Shown: positions 52,616-61,940 of the stretch, piece after piece
How the letters are laid out: every line of letters begins with the position of its first letter
How positions within the stretch are numbered: the first letter of the stretch is position 1
Assembly: GCA_944329375.1 (NCBI GenBank)
Contig: CALVIB010000005.1
Coordinates: 1 to 64,000, forward strand
Length of the DNA stretch: 64,000 nt
Source of the DNA: an uncultured Bacilli bacterium
Lineage (GTDB): Bacteria; Bacillota_I; Bacilli_A; RF39; UBA660
Reading direction: 5' to 3'
The notes under the pieces: model-generated
Database searches by the model: none
What the model saw: only the letters and a program-made list of their open reading frames with translations
Told to the model about the DNA's origin: nothing
Program-made: the position numbers and the translations under genes

Positions 52616-52642
52616 GAAAACACTCAGGATAAAACCTGAGTG
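52616..52642 (-). terminator. herA terminator
   Basis: CACTCAGG and CCTGAGTG pair over six bases, followed by UUUUCAU on the minus strand, immediately before the -10 box of the tRNA-Arg gene. Confidence 0.85.
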
Positions 52643-52648
52643 GGTATT

Positions 52649-54403
52649 TTAATTTGCTTTCCATGTTTCAAATACATTACAACTACTTGATGAAGGTGCT
52701 GGATCTGGCATTTTCATTCTAACTATTGTTGGAATTTTAAAGGCTGCTCCAAAGGCCATACAAGTTCCTGGTTGTAAAGTTTTTTGTTTTTCAACGATAT
52801 CAGCTGAAATGTTTGGAAGCATTTTAGTTATATAGTCTAAATCTCTTGGGTGAGTAATTTTGAATATTAAGAAATTAGCACACTGAGAAATAACTGTATC
52901 AGATATTTCAACTGGTCTTTGTGAAATTAAATTGAATATTAAACCATATTTACGGCCTTCTTTAGCGGCTCTTTCAAAAATATTATATCCAATTAAAGCT
53001 ACATCTCCATCATTTTGGACATATCTATGAGCTTCTTCAACAAATATATGAAATGGAATAGATGCTCTATTTTTTAATCTTTTAGCAAAGTTAAATAGCA
53101 TTTTAGTATATATTTTTACAACAACTTTAGCAAACCAATCTTCGACATCTTCTAAGTTAAAGTTAATAACTTGCGCTTTTTTCCCGTTTTTAGCTACTAG
53201 TGTGGCAATATAATTTTCCATGGTTATAAAACTTGGATAACGTAAGTATCTTGAGTTTTCAGATATTGTTAATGAATGTAATCTTACTTTTAGTTCAATT
53301 GCATCGGCATATGTATCAGTGTTGTTTAAAAGTCCTTCACTGATTAAAGTAAATTCTAAGGCTTTTTCTAAATCTTCTAATGTATAGTATTTTATTTCTT
53401 TTGGCTCATATTTATCTAATGATTCATCAATAAAACTAGTAATATATTCGGTCATTAAAATACTTTCTGGGAACTGACCTTGAGTATCAATTGTGAAACA
53501 TTCTCTAAATTTTCTTGTGTATCCAATTCCATGAACTGGAGCTTCCAAATTAAATTCATTAGTTGAGCAGGTAGCTAATATGGCAAAAACATCATTTCTT
53601 TTACTACTTGCGGTTTGATTTGTATATAAGATTGTCATGATTGCTTTGGCAATCAAATGGTTTTTGTATTTTGTACTCATTTCATCTTCAGAAGCGAATA
53701 TATTAACTAATTTTAGCATTCTTTCAATTATTGTAAGTTGTGAGTGTTTATCAGCACGTAATAACAATGCCATATCATCGATATCTAAAAGCCATAAAGG
53801 AACTGAAAGTACTTCGCCATCTGTTTGATTTATATTTGTTGTATAGAATTTAAAATTTAAGTTTGGGTTTATTTTATCAATGTTTTGCAAAGCGTTATGG
53901 TATTCTCCATAGGCATCAAAAATGAAAAAGTTAGACCTAAATGGTAATAATTTTGGATTTTCAAAAATATTTTGTAAAAGTCTTGCAACTCCACAAGATT
54001 TACCAGAGCCACTATTACCAAATATCGCCATATGGCTACTAAATAAATCATTGATATCCACGTTTATTGGATGACTATCATATAATGGGCTTTCGCCAAT
54101 TACAAAAGATGATTGGGTATCTGCGCCTAATATTAATCCAACTTCTTCTTGACTAATTAATCTAATGTTTGCGTTAAAGGTTGGTTTTCTAATAACTCCA
54201 CCAACAAATTTACCATTTGTAATTTCTCCTAAGAATCTAATTTTTATTATGTCACTACCTGTATCTTCGACTTCTCCTAAAATTTTCTTTTTATCATCTT
54301 CAAATATGACATGCATATTCATAATGTTTGTTGAAATTGAACCATCTTTTGGTGTTTCAACGTGTGCTTCTGTATCACTTATATAAAGTATTTTTCCAAA
54401 CAT
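52649..54403 (-). CDS. HerA/DUF87-family ATP-dependent DNA translocase
   Basis: 584 residues. N-terminal beta-barrel (HAS-type, residues 1-100, with IKIRFLGEITNGKFVGGVIRKP), then a FtsK-like ATPase: Walker A MAIFGNSGSGKSCGVARLLQ near 128, FIFDAYGEYHNAL, and a C-terminal Walker B/arginine region with FVEEAHRYV and ISQRPVEISDTVISQCANF. HerA hexamers usually work with the nuclease NurA or with defence effectors (Sir2, DUF4297); none lies next to it. The downstream neighbours are ylxM-ftsY upstream in transcription, so it looks like a housekeeping orphan. Confidence 0.9.
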   Translation of the reverse strand: MFGKILYISDTEAHVETPKDGSISTNIMNMHVIFEDDKKKILGEVEDTGSDIIKIRFLGEITNGKFVGGVIRKPTFNANIRLISQEEVGLILGADTQSSFVIGESPLYDSHPINVDINDLFSSHMAIFGNSGSGKSCGVARLLQNIFENPKLLPFRSNFFIFDAYGEYHNALQNIDKINPNLNFKFYTTNINQTDGEVLSVPLWLLDIDDMALLLRADKHSQLTIIERMLKLVNIFASEDEMSTKYKNHLIAKAIMTILYTNQTASSKRNDVFAILATCSTNEFNLEAPVHGIGYTRKFRECFTIDTQGQFPESILMTEYITSFIDESLDKYEPKEIKYYTLEDLEKALEFTLISEGLLNNTDTYADAIELKVRLHSLTISENSRYLRYPSFITMENYIATLVAKNGKKAQVINFNLEDVEDWFAKVVVKIYTKMLFNFAKRLKNRASIPFHIFVEEAHRYVQNDGDVALIGYNIFERAAKEGRKYGLIFNLISQRPVEISDTVISQCANFLIFKITHPRDLDYITKMLPNISADIVEKQKTLQPGTCMAFGAAFKIPTIVRMKMPDPAPSSSSCNVFETWKAN

Positions 54404-54416
54404 ATTTTATCCTCCC

Positions 54417-54713
54417 CTATAATAGTTCTTCTATTTGTTTTTTTATATTTTCATCTAAGTTTTTAATTATTTTTTTTATTTTTAAACTATTTTGATATTG
54501 TTTTAATATATTTTCATAATGAATTAATTTATTTACACCATCTTTTATTTGTTTATGAATAGCATTTCTAGAAACATTTTCATTTTCTGCTATTTCCGAT
54601 AGTGTTAAGTTATTAAAATAATAATCTTTGAAATAAGCTTGTTGTTTAGGTGTTAAAAGCTCGCCATAATAATCAAATAAGTTAATTAAATATATGACTT
54701 TATCCATTTTCAT
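54417..54713 (-). CDS. ylxM: YlxM-family regulator of SRP genes
   Basis: 98 residues. Sigma-70-region-4-like helix-turn-helix: LFDYYGELLTPKQQAYFKDYY, LTLSEIAENENVSRNAIHKQI, typical YlxM, which accompanies ftsY-ffh in Bacillota and modulates the signal recognition particle. Overlaps the ftsY stop by 14 bases. The next gene in such operons is normally ffh; here it is herA, so ffh must lie elsewhere. Confidence 0.92.
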   Translation of the reverse strand: MKMDKVIYLINLFDYYGELLTPKQQAYFKDYYFNNLTLSEIAENENVSRNAIHKQIKDGVNKLIHYENILKQYQNSLKIKKIIKNLDENIKKQIEELL

Positions 54714-55680
54714 CTATACCTTTAAATAATCCATATATATATTTTTCAATATCAAAAGTTCTTAAATCTTTTTCTCTTTCTCCTAAACCAATGTATTTAA
54801 CAGGTATACCAGTTTCTTCTTTAATGGCTAAGACTATTCCACCTTTAGCTGTACCATCTAATTTGGTTAAAACTATTCCTGTAATATTTGTTATTTCTTT
54901 GAAGTTTTTGGCTTGGCTTATACCATTTTGACCTGTTGTTCCATCTATAACTAATAGTGTTTCATGAGGTGCGTTAGGAATTAATTTTCCAATAACTTTA
55001 TTTACTTTTTCTAATTCTTTCATTAATCCTATTTTGTTTTGTAGTCTTCCAGCTGTATCGATTAATACAACATCATAGTTTTCTTCTTTAGCTTTATTAA
55101 CTCCATCATACATAACGCTTACTGGGTCAGCATTTTCTTTTGAAACTATATCTACACCTATTCTTTTTGACCATTCATCTAATTGTTCGATAGCGCCTGC
55201 TCTAAAGGTGTCTCCAGCTATCATTAAAACTTTTTTACCTTCTTCTTTTAATTTATAGGCTATTTTCCCAATTGTTGTCGTTTTTCCTGCACCATTAACT
55301 CCAACAAATAAAATTACAGTTGGACCTTTATCTGCATAATTTATTTTATTAGTAATAATATCTCCATTAACATATATGATGAACATTTCATCTACTATAA
55401 TATCTTTTAGTTCATCAGATGTTTTAATGTTTTCTTTTTTTACACGTTTTTTTAATCTATTAATTATTTCCATTACAGTATTTACACCTATATCAGACAT
55501 AATTAATATTTCTTCTAAATTTTCGAAGTATTCATCATCAACAATTTTGTGATTTTTATTTAAATTAAGTAAAGCAGATAAAAAGTTATTTCTTGTTTTT
55601 TCTAAACCTTTATCATAAACTTCTATATCTTCTTTTGCCTCTTTTTTAAATATATTTTTAAATTTGTCAAATAATCCCAT
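54700..55680 (-). CDS. ftsY: Signal recognition particle receptor FtsY
   Basis: 326 residues. GTPase that docks SRP-ribosome complexes at the membrane. Short basic/acidic A domain as in Gram-positives, N domain near 25-100, G domain with GVNGAGKTTTIGKIAYKL near 120, DTFRAGAIEQL, LIDTAGRLQNK, TKLDGTAKGG and GLGEREKDLRTFD. Own ribosome site AAAAGGTGATAGC. First gene before ylxM and herA. Confidence 0.98.
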   Translation of the reverse strand: MGLFDKFKNIFKKEAKEDIEVYDKGLEKTRNNFLSALLNLNKNHKIVDDEYFENLEEILIMSDIGVNTVMEIINRLKKRVKKENIKTSDELKDIIVDEMFIIYVNGDIITNKINYADKGPTVILFVGVNGAGKTTTIGKIAYKLKEEGKKVLMIAGDTFRAGAIEQLDEWSKRIGVDIVSKENADPVSVMYDGVNKAKEENYDVVLIDTAGRLQNKIGLMKELEKVNKVIGKLIPNAPHETLLVIDGTTGQNGISQAKNFKEITNITGIVLTKLDGTAKGGIVLAIKEETGIPVKYIGLGEREKDLRTFDIEKYIYGLFKGIDENG

Positions 55681-55735
55681 ATGCTATCACCTTTTACTAT
55701 AATAATTTTACACTATTTTTTTTAAAAAAACAATA

Positions 55736-55760
55736 GAAAAAGGCTGGTATGCCAACCTTT
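55736..55760 (-). terminator. terminator of the unknown gene pair
   Basis: AAGGTTGG and CCAGCCTT pair (one G-U) over four bases, followed by UUUUC on the minus strand, in the 138-base gap ahead of ftsY. Confidence 0.75.
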
Positions 55761-55818
55761 GAAAAAATGTGCGAGTTATATAACTGTTTTAATATAATTT
55801 TTTAATCTTGTAATTTTA

Positions 55819-56475
55819 TTAAATACTTATTCTTAGTCTTGCTATACTTTTTACATGATTAGTTTCTTTTTTGGGTTTAAGATTATTTACATCTTCTTCT
55901 GTCATATACTTTTGTTTTTCTAAACAGTTCATGATGGCTTTACTTTCTAAAGTAATTCTATTTAAATCTTTATAATTAATTTTAAACATGACATCTTCTA
56001 TCTTATTTTTATCTACGTTTATTATCATTAAATTTAATATATCTACTGTTTGGGTATTTGTAATATCGATAAGTGTGTGTCCATCTGCCATTTTATCACT
56101 AAAATTTAGGGTAAATGAGGTATTTACTATGGTATCTTTTCCGTTATGTATTTCAAACATTAAAATTGTAGATTCTTTTTCAAGTCTTCTTTTTGAAAAA
56201 ATAGGAAAAGTACTTCTCATGTAACTTAAACTAGGTTTTAATTCTTCTTTTGGAATATTAGTAATTTCGGATACTTCATCTATTAAATCACCTATTTTAA
56301 TATAAATTTTATTATCAAAATTATTAGTTTCTTCATTTATTGTTTTTAAAATTTCTTCTAGGGGATTAATAATTGAGTGATATTGTTTGTTTAATTTATC
56401 AATAACTTTTATTAAAGCTTCTCTTTGTTTTTTTAATTTTATATAATATTCAATTTGATTAGTATTTTCATCCAT
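55819..56475 (-). CDS. Unknown protein, paralogue of the next gene
   Basis: 218 residues, cytoplasmic. Starts with a coiled-coil-like helix (residues 8-55), then KIGDLIDEVSEITNIPKEEL, a beta-rich middle with NFSDKMADGHTLIDITN, and NKIEDVMFKINYKDLN, followed by a helical tail. It aligns with the upstream gene over GDLxxExS, SDxxADGxTxxD and the IxxVMF/IxxMMY segment, so the pair arose by duplication, this one with added ends. I do not recognise the family. Second gene of a two-gene operon. Confidence 0.75.
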   Translation of the reverse strand: MDENTNQIEYYIKLKKQREALIKVIDKLNKQYHSIINPLEEILKTINEETNNFDNKIYIKIGDLIDEVSEITNIPKEELKPSLSYMRSTFPIFSKRRLEKESTILMFEIHNGKDTIVNTSFTLNFSDKMADGHTLIDITNTQTVDILNLMIINVDKNKIEDVMFKINYKDLNRITLESKAIMNCLEKQKYMTEEDVNNLKPKKETNHVKSIARLRISI

Positions 56476-56478
56476 AAG

Positions 56479-56949
56479 TTATCTCCTTTTCAATGTTTTT
56501 TCATAACTTTTACAATGCGTTATAGCTTGAGCGAAAGTATCATCATAAGTATTTGAATCTAAGAAATCATCTAAGTCAAAATTATACATCATATTAGGTA
56601 TATCTTCCTTTGGAATTATAATATATGTTCTATCCCAGTTTAATCCTTGTTCTTGTAAAAAATGTTTTTTTATTATTTTAGTATGGTCATATATTGTTAG
56701 ACCATCAGCGCATACATCTGATAAATCACTTATTACTGTATAATTTAAATCTAAATCTTTTAAAGCAATATTAAGGGTTAAATTTTCTGGAATACTTTTA
56801 TTTAATATATCGCTTTTTTCATGTATACCATATACAAAGTTTGGTAAATATTCTAAATTTATTTCTATATCTGATACTTTAATATCTTTTAATTTAGATA
56901 ATTCATTTAATAAATCTCCTAACTTAACGGTTTTTATATTATTTTTCAT
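56479..56949 (-). CDS. Unknown protein, paralogue of the previous gene
   Basis: 156 residues. Contains KLGDLLNELSKLKDIKVSDI, a beta-rich part, DLSDVCADGLTIYDHTK and PKEDIPNMMYNFDLDDFL. It is the short form of the neighbour's central domain. AAAGGAGG ribosome site and a clear promoter divergent to RNase J. No nucleic-acid or enzyme motif seen; the beta-rich core with ADG turn may be a binding domain. Confidence 0.75.
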   Translation of the reverse strand: MKNNIKTVKLGDLLNELSKLKDIKVSDIEINLEYLPNFVYGIHEKSDILNKSIPENLTLNIALKDLDLNYTVISDLSDVCADGLTIYDHTKIIKKHFLQEQGLNWDRTYIIIPKEDIPNMMYNFDLDDFLDSNTYDDTFAQAITHCKSYEKTLKRR

Positions 56950-56977
56950 TTCTAATGCCTCCTTTAAAGGTTTTAAT

Positions 56978-57007
56978 ATTATAATTCTTTATTATCTATC
57001 TTGTCAA
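56978..57007 (-). promoter_or_regulatory. promoter of the paralogous pair
   Basis: TTGACA, 18 bases, TATAAT on the minus strand, divergent from the RNase J promoter. Confidence 0.82.
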
Positions 57008-57037
57008 TGGTTTTAAGTAAAACTATTATACATTAAC

Positions 57038-57066
57038 TTGTCAAAGTTATAAAAAAAGGATATAAT
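57038..57066 (+). promoter_or_regulatory. RNase J promoter
   Basis: TTGTCA, 17 bases, TATAAT on the plus strand, about 40 bases before the start codon. Confidence 0.85.
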
Positions 57067-57105
57067 GTTATAGTCAGTTTTAACTTTGAAAGAAAGGAGT
57101 TTTTA

Positions 57106-58785
57106 ATGAAGTTTAATAAAGATGAAACTTACATTTTCGCTTTAGGCGGACTTGGTGAAGTTGGTAAAAATATGTATGTTGTAATGCATAATGATGAAAT
57201 TATTATTACTGATGCGGGTGTTATATTCCCTGGTGGAGAACTTATGGGAATTGATTATGTAATTCCAGATGTAACTTTTTTAAAGCAAAATGAAAATAAA
57301 ATAAAAGGATTATTTATTACACATGGCCATGAGGACCATATTGGTGGCATACCATTTTTACTTTCAGAGGTTAATGTCCCAGCTATATATGCACCTAATC
57401 AAGCAGCAGCACTTATTAAAAGAAAATTAGAAGATAGAAAAATTAAATACAATAATTTATATATTTATAATGAAAATAGTGTTTATAGGTTTAAAAATAT
57501 ATGGGTAGAGTTTTATAGAACTACGCATTCTATTCCAGATTCACATGGTATTGTTATTCATACTCCAGATGGAGTTATTATGACAACTGGGGATTTCAAA
57601 TTTGATTTAACTCCAATTGGTCCAATGGCAGATGTTTGGAAGATTGCGAAATTAGGTTCTGAAGGTGTAACATTACTTTTAAGTGATAGTACTAATGCAA
57701 TGAATTCTGGTATAAGTATTAGTGAATCTAAGGTTGATGATGCTTTAGAAGATTTATTTAATAAACATAATAGCAGAATTATTATTGCAACTTTTGCTTC
57801 AAACATATATAGATTAAAACATATTGTAGATACGTGTAAAAGACATGGAAGAAAAATTGCGGTATTTGGTAGAAGTATGGAAAACAATATAGAAATATCG
57901 ATTGAAGGTGGATATATAAAGCATAAAGAAATATTTATTTCTCCAGATGAAGCTACTAGACTTCCATCCGATAAGGTATGTTTACTTTGTACTGGTACTC
58001 AAGGCGAGCCACTTGCAGCTTTAAGTAGACTTGCGAATGGAACATTTAGACATATAAAACTTCGTAGTGATGATGTTGTCGTATTTTCTTCATCAGCTAT
58101 ACCTGGTAATGCTTTAAGTATTTCAAGAACAATTAATAAATTATATTTAAAAGGAATTACAGTTTATACTAATACTTCTTTAAGCGATATTCATGCTTCT
58201 GGTCATGCGAATGAAGAAGAATTGAAATGGATGATTAGATTAGCTAAACCTAAATATTTTATGCCATTTCATGGGGAATATAGAATGCTTAAAAAGCATG
58301 CTGATATAGCAATTGAATGTGATATTCCAAAAGAAAATACTTTTGTTTTAAATAATGGTGATGTACTTTCAATGAAGAAAGGTATTATTAAAAAAGTTGG
58401 CCATGTTTTAGCTGGAGATACATATGTTGATGGCAATCGTATTGGAGAAATTAGTAGTGCGGTAATGAAAGACCGTAAAATAATGGCAAATGATGGAATT
58501 GTGGTTGTAATTGTTAATATGGAAGTTCAAAGCGGTAAATTATTAACAAATCCAAATATTATTACAAGAGGTTTTGTTCTAGTGAATGACAATTTAGATT
58601 TACTTAAAAAATTAGAATTACTAGCTAAGGAGGCAATTAATAGTAAAATTAAAACTGGCATAAATTATTCGGATATTAAATTAGAGATTATTAACGTTTT
58701 AAGTAACTACATTAGTTTCCATACTGGAAGAAAACCAATTATTTTACCAGTCATTATGAGTATAAAAAAAGACATTAAATTATGA
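57106..58785 (+). CDS. Ribonuclease J
   Basis: 559 residues, full length. 5'-3' exonuclease and endonuclease of mRNA decay and rRNA maturation. Metallo-lactamase core with FITHGHEDHIGGIPFLL near residue 73 (metal ligands), TTGDFKFDLTP, the beta-CASP part with GRSMENNIEI and SGHANEEELKWMIRLAKPKYFMPFHGEYRML, and a C-terminal domain with KTGINYSDIKLEI. The wording fits RNase J1 rather than J2 since all metal ligands are present. Single gene with AGAAAGGAG ribosome site. Confidence 0.96.
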   Translation: MKFNKDETYIFALGGLGEVGKNMYVVMHNDEIIITDAGVIFPGGELMGIDYVIPDVTFLKQNENKIKGLFITHGHEDHIGGIPFLLSEVNVPAIYAPNQAAALIKRKLEDRKIKYNNLYIYNENSVYRFKNIWVEFYRTTHSIPDSHGIVIHTPDGVIMTTGDFKFDLTPIGPMADVWKIAKLGSEGVTLLLSDSTNAMNSGISISESKVDDALEDLFNKHNSRIIIATFASNIYRLKHIVDTCKRHGRKIAVFGRSMENNIEISIEGGYIKHKEIFISPDEATRLPSDKVCLLCTGTQGEPLAALSRLANGTFRHIKLRSDDVVVFSSSAIPGNALSISRTINKLYLKGITVYTNTSLSDIHASGHANEEELKWMIRLAKPKYFMPFHGEYRMLKKHADIAIECDIPKENTFVLNNGDVLSMKKGIIKKVGHVLAGDTYVDGNRIGEISSAVMKDRKIMANDGIVVVIVNMEVQSGKLLTNPNIITRGFVLVNDNLDLLKKLELLAKEAINSKIKTGINYSDIKLEIINVLSNYISFHTGRKPIILPVIMSIKKDIKL

Positions 58786-58816
58786 TGTTAATTATCATTA
58801 TAAAATGTCTTTTTTA
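58765..58816 (+). terminator. RNase J terminator
   Basis: AAAAAAGACATT and AATGTCTTTTTT form a twelve-pair stem over a 27-base loop that includes the stop codon. The U-rich arm also reads as A on the other strand, so it can serve the convergent pilin gene as well. Confidence 0.7.
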
Positions 58817-59188
58817 TTTGCAATTCGCAGGGGCATTATATTTATAATTGTATTTTATGTTTTTTTCGGTTATTTTTGATGTTATAGTAACAGAAGCATC
58901 ATTTAAACTACATTTTTTAGAAGGTAATTTTATGTCTTGTGGTAAATATCCTTCATCTTGTAATACTGAAACATTTACTGTATATGATGAATTTTTATTA
59001 ACTTTATCTTTGTTGTCGGTAAGCCAATTTTTAGTGGCTAGGATGATTGAATTTTTTGTGTTATTATCAGCTTCCTCTTGTCCTTTTTTGATGTTTTCTA
59101 AAATACTTGGTACAACAATTAACAATAATAATGTCAATATAATGATAACACCTAATAATTCTATTAAGGTAAAACCATTATTCTTCAT
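58814..59188 (-). CDS. Type IV pilin-like protein (ComGC/GspG type)
   Basis: 124 residues. Prepilin signal [20 protein letters not shown], Glu at mature position 5, one helix, then a domain with [19 protein letters not shown] and [13 protein letters not shown] and a final Cys. The layout ([11 protein letters not shown], two Cys) is the same as in the pilin at 45.5 kb, so the two are paralogues. It overlaps the eno stop by 11 bases and is read from the eno transcript, an unusual place for a pilin. Confidence 0.87.
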   Translation of the reverse strand: MKNNGFTLIELLGVIIILTLLLLIVVPSILENIKKGQEEADNNTKNSIILATKNWLTDNKDKVNKNSSYTVNVSVLQDEGYLPQDIKLPSKKCSLNDASVTITSKITEKNIKYNYKYNAPANCK

Positions 59189-60416
59189 TACCTATTACCT
59201 CTTCGATTCTTAATAATTCATTATATTTACAAGTTCTATCAGTTCTAGAAAGTGAACCTGTTTTTATTTGTCCTAAATTTAAGCCTACGGCTAAATCAGC
59301 GATTGAGGTATCTTCGGTTTCTCCACTTCTATGAGAGATAATTGTTTTATAACCATATTGCTTAGCTAAATTAATTGTATCTATTGTTTCACTGATGGTT
59401 CCTATTTGATTTATTTTTAATAATATTGCGTTTCCTGCATGCATTTCAATACCTTTTTGTAAGTATTTTTTATTAGTTACGAATAAATCATCGCCGACTA
59501 ATTGTATTTTATTTCCATATCTTTCGGTCATTTTTCTAAAACCTTCCCAATCATTTTCATCTACTGGGTCTTCAATTGAAACAATTGGATATTTATCTAA
59601 TAGTGTTTGATAGTAATCTAGTAATTTATCAGTTGTTAATTTTAAATTAGCTCCTTTTAAATTATAAATTCCATTTTCATAAAATTCACTTGCTGCTACA
59701 TCAATGGCAAAATTAACATCTTTTCCTGGAGTATATCCAGCTTCATTAATGGCTTTAATTAATAAATCTAACGCTTCTTCATTAGTGTTTAAATTTGGAG
59801 CAAATCCACCTTCATCTCCTACACCAGTATGATACCCAGCTTTATTTAAAACACTTTTTAAGTGATGAAAAATTTCACTACCAATTTGCAGTCTTTTACT
59901 AAATGTTTCTGCTTCTGGAATTATCATAAATTCTTGAAAATCTAAACCATTATCAGCATGAGCTCCACCGTTTAAAATATTCATCATTGCTTTTGGCATA
60001 GAATATTCTGTTCCTACATATTCAAATAATTTTTTATTGTTATCTAAAGCAGCTGCTTTTAAATTTGCTAACGAAATACCTAATATTGCATTAGCGCCAT
60101 ATTTTTCTTTATTTTCTGTTCCATCTAATTTTAATAATGTTTTATCAATTGCTTTTTGATTATTACAGTCCATTCCAATCAAGTATTCTTTTAGAATGTT
60201 ATTAACATTATTTACAGCAGTTAATACACCTTTACCCATATATCTTTTTGGATTATTATCTCTTAATTCTAATGCTTCTCTAGTACCAGTAGAGGCTCCT
60301 GAAGGGACCGCTGCTCTACCTATAATACCATTTTCTAAAATCACATCAACTTCAACAGTTGGATTACCTCTTGAATCTAAAATTTCTCTTGCTTTTATAT
60401 CTTTAATTTTTGACAT
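59178..60416 (-). CDS. eno: Enolase
   Basis: 412 residues against about 430 usual. Converts 2-phosphoglycerate to phosphoenolpyruvate. Seen: [32 protein letters not shown], the magnesium and catalytic parts [45 protein letters not shown] and [11 protein letters not shown]. Missing are a few surface loops only. Not in a glycolytic operon; it lies behind an unknown gene whose end contains its ribosome site, and ahead of a pilin gene. Confidence 0.97.
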   Translation of the reverse strand: MSKIKDIKAREILDSRGNPTVEVDVILENGIIGRAAVPSGASTGTREALELRDNNPKRYMGKGVLTAVNNVNNILKEYLIGMDCNNQKAIDKTLLKLDGTENKEKYGANAILGISLANLKAAALDNNKKLFEYVGTEYSMPKAMMNILNGGAHADNGLDFQEFMIIPEAETFSKRLQIGSEIFHHLKSVLNKAGYHTGVGDEGGFAPNLNTNEEALDLLIKAINEAGYTPGKDVNFAIDVAASEFYENGIYNLKGANLKLTTDKLLDYYQTLLDKYPIVSIEDPVDENDWEGFRKMTERYGNKIQLVGDDLFVTNKKYLQKGIEMHAGNAILLKINQIGTISETIDTINLAKQYGYKTIISHRSGETEDTSIADLAVGLNLGQIKTGSLSRTDRTCKYNELLRIEEVIGNEE

Positions 60417-61113
60417 TTTTTTCTCCTCCTTTTAAATAATTTAATGTGTTTTTTTGTACTAATAGGTTTTCAAATATACGGTATTTGTTTAACCAATACC
60501 TATAATCTTTTAAATCTTCTAAATAGTCCTTTGAATGTGAATTTTCAAATTTTTGGATATAATTTAAAATTTCATTTTGGAAATTAATCCAATAGTCTAC
60601 ACTATATTCAATAGTATAGTTAATATGTGGACCCCTTAATTTAGGGTCTCCTTTAGGTGGTCTAAAGAAAATATCGTTATTAGTTATTATTTGAGTGGCT
60701 GAATAGTTTACTGGTATTTGCTTATGAGTTATTTTACTAATAAATTCTAGTTCGCCATTTTCTTCTGCAAGTTCAAATCCATATAAGTATAAGATATTTT
60801 TTGATAAAGCTCTTTCTTTTTCAATGATTTCAGGTTTTCCATCATTATTTAAGAGCTGTTTTTTTTGGACAAAATTTATTATGCTATCCATAACATTATT
60901 TAAAAGTGCTTGATAATAATCATAAATATAGATTTCTGAAAAATCATTATAAAATTCATTTTCATATTCCTTTATTATCAATTTAAAAATATCTCTATAT
61001 TCTTCATCGGTTAAATTTTCTCTTATATTTAAATCTTCTTTTAAATCAGTTTTAAACTTTTCAAAAAAATTCTCAAAATCTAATAAGTCATTTTGAAATG
61101 TTTTTTCACTCAT
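60403..61113 (-). CDS. Unknown protein upstream of enolase
   Basis: 236 residues, soluble, acidic and helical. Residues 1-100 contain [17 protein letters not shown] and [21 protein letters not shown] Pro-rich loop [20 protein letters not shown] lies near residue 155, followed by a helical end with [23 protein letters not shown] do not recognise it. It overlaps the eno start by 14 bases. No helix-turn-helix or enzyme motif is visible. Confidence 0.75.
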   Translation of the reverse strand: MSEKTFQNDLLDFENFFEKFKTDLKEDLNIRENLTDEEYRDIFKLIIKEYENEFYNDFSEIYIYDYYQALLNNVMDSIINFVQKKQLLNNDGKPEIIEKERALSKNILYLYGFELAEENGELEFISKITHKQIPVNYSATQIITNNDIFFRPPKGDPKLRGPHINYTIEYSVDYWINFQNEILNYIQKFENSHSKDYLEDLKDYRYWLNKYRIFENLLVQKNTLNYLKGGEKNVKN

Positions 61114-61176
61114 AATACCACCGATACAATTATAACATTTTTTTGTTAAAATGTAATTAAAATATTAGCGTTTTCA

Positions 61177-61205
61177 TTGACTTTGAAAGTTTTGGTGTTT
61201 ATAAT
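61177..61205 (+). promoter_or_regulatory. promoter of the gene at 61.2 kb
   Basis: TTGACT, 17 bases, TATAAT on the plus strand. Start near 61212 leaves a leader of only about a dozen bases, made almost entirely of the ribosome site TCAGGAGGG. Confidence 0.85.
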
Positions 61206-61224
61206 GATTTCAGGAGGGTTAATT

Positions 61225-61806
61225 ATGAGCTTGTCAATATTAGATATTGAAAGAGGGGCCTTAGAATTAGAAAGTAATTTTGATGAAAGGATTAATAAAC
61301 TTACTGAATTAGAAGAAAAGCTACTTGAAGATAAAAAGGTACAGTTGTATGCTTTTATTCATGAAAAGCTTAAAAAAATTTCACACGAAAAAAAAGAAGC
61401 TTACAATGAATATTTAAAGCATACAAAAGAAACCTGCGAACATCCTTTATATGTGTGTGTAACTAATAACTATGATAACACTTATACATATAAATGTATT
61501 TGTCTTAACTGTAAAAAAGCAAGATATTTTAAACAATATGAATTGGATAAATTATATGATGAACATAAGGTAATAGCTAGATTAAATGGTAATATTCATG
61601 AAAATCATTTTTATTCTGTTCAGGCAGACTTTACAGATATACGTGATTATTATAAGGAGGCATATGCACATTTAATTTGTTTAAATGGCAAATTAAATAA
61701 TGCTCAAGATATTAATTCTATTGAATTAGCAAGTGCGGAAATAACTTTTAATTATTTTGTTTATCCTGAAAAAGAGATATCTCGCCAAAAAAGGTTAAAA
61801 AAATAG
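61225..61806 (+). CDS. Unknown protein with putative zinc-ribbon
   Basis: 193 residues from ATG 61225, set by CAGGAGGG and the promoter. N-terminal 60 residues are a charged coiled-coil (RINKLTELEEKLLEDKK). A Cys/His cluster follows: KETCEHPLYVCV near residue 70 and YKCICLNCKKARYF near 92, which could bind zinc. The C-terminal half is helical and mixed. Family not recognised. Single gene with a terminator behind. Confidence 0.75.
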   Translation: MSLSILDIERGALELESNFDERINKLTELEEKLLEDKKVQLYAFIHEKLKKISHEKKEAYNEYLKHTKETCEHPLYVCVTNNYDNTYTYKCICLNCKKARYFKQYELDKLYDEHKVIARLNGNIHENHFYSVQADFTDIRDYYKEAYAHLICLNGKLNNAQDINSIELASAEITFNYFVYPEKEISRQKRLKK

Positions 61807-61807
61807 T

Positions 61808-61839
61808 AAGTATAAAAAAACTTGCTATGCTTATTTTTT
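61808..61839 (+). terminator. terminator after the gene at 61.2 kb
   Basis: AAGTAT and ATGCTT pair (one G-U), extended by neighbouring A-U pairs, followed by AUUUUUUA. The stem is short. Confidence 0.55.
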
Positions 61840-61940
61840 ACAATGATAGAATTTAAACTTTTTGTATTTTGCTCGAGTGAAAAGGTAAATGCAACATTTT
61901 ATTTATGTATATTATATTTTATATCAAGAGGAGGGATTTT

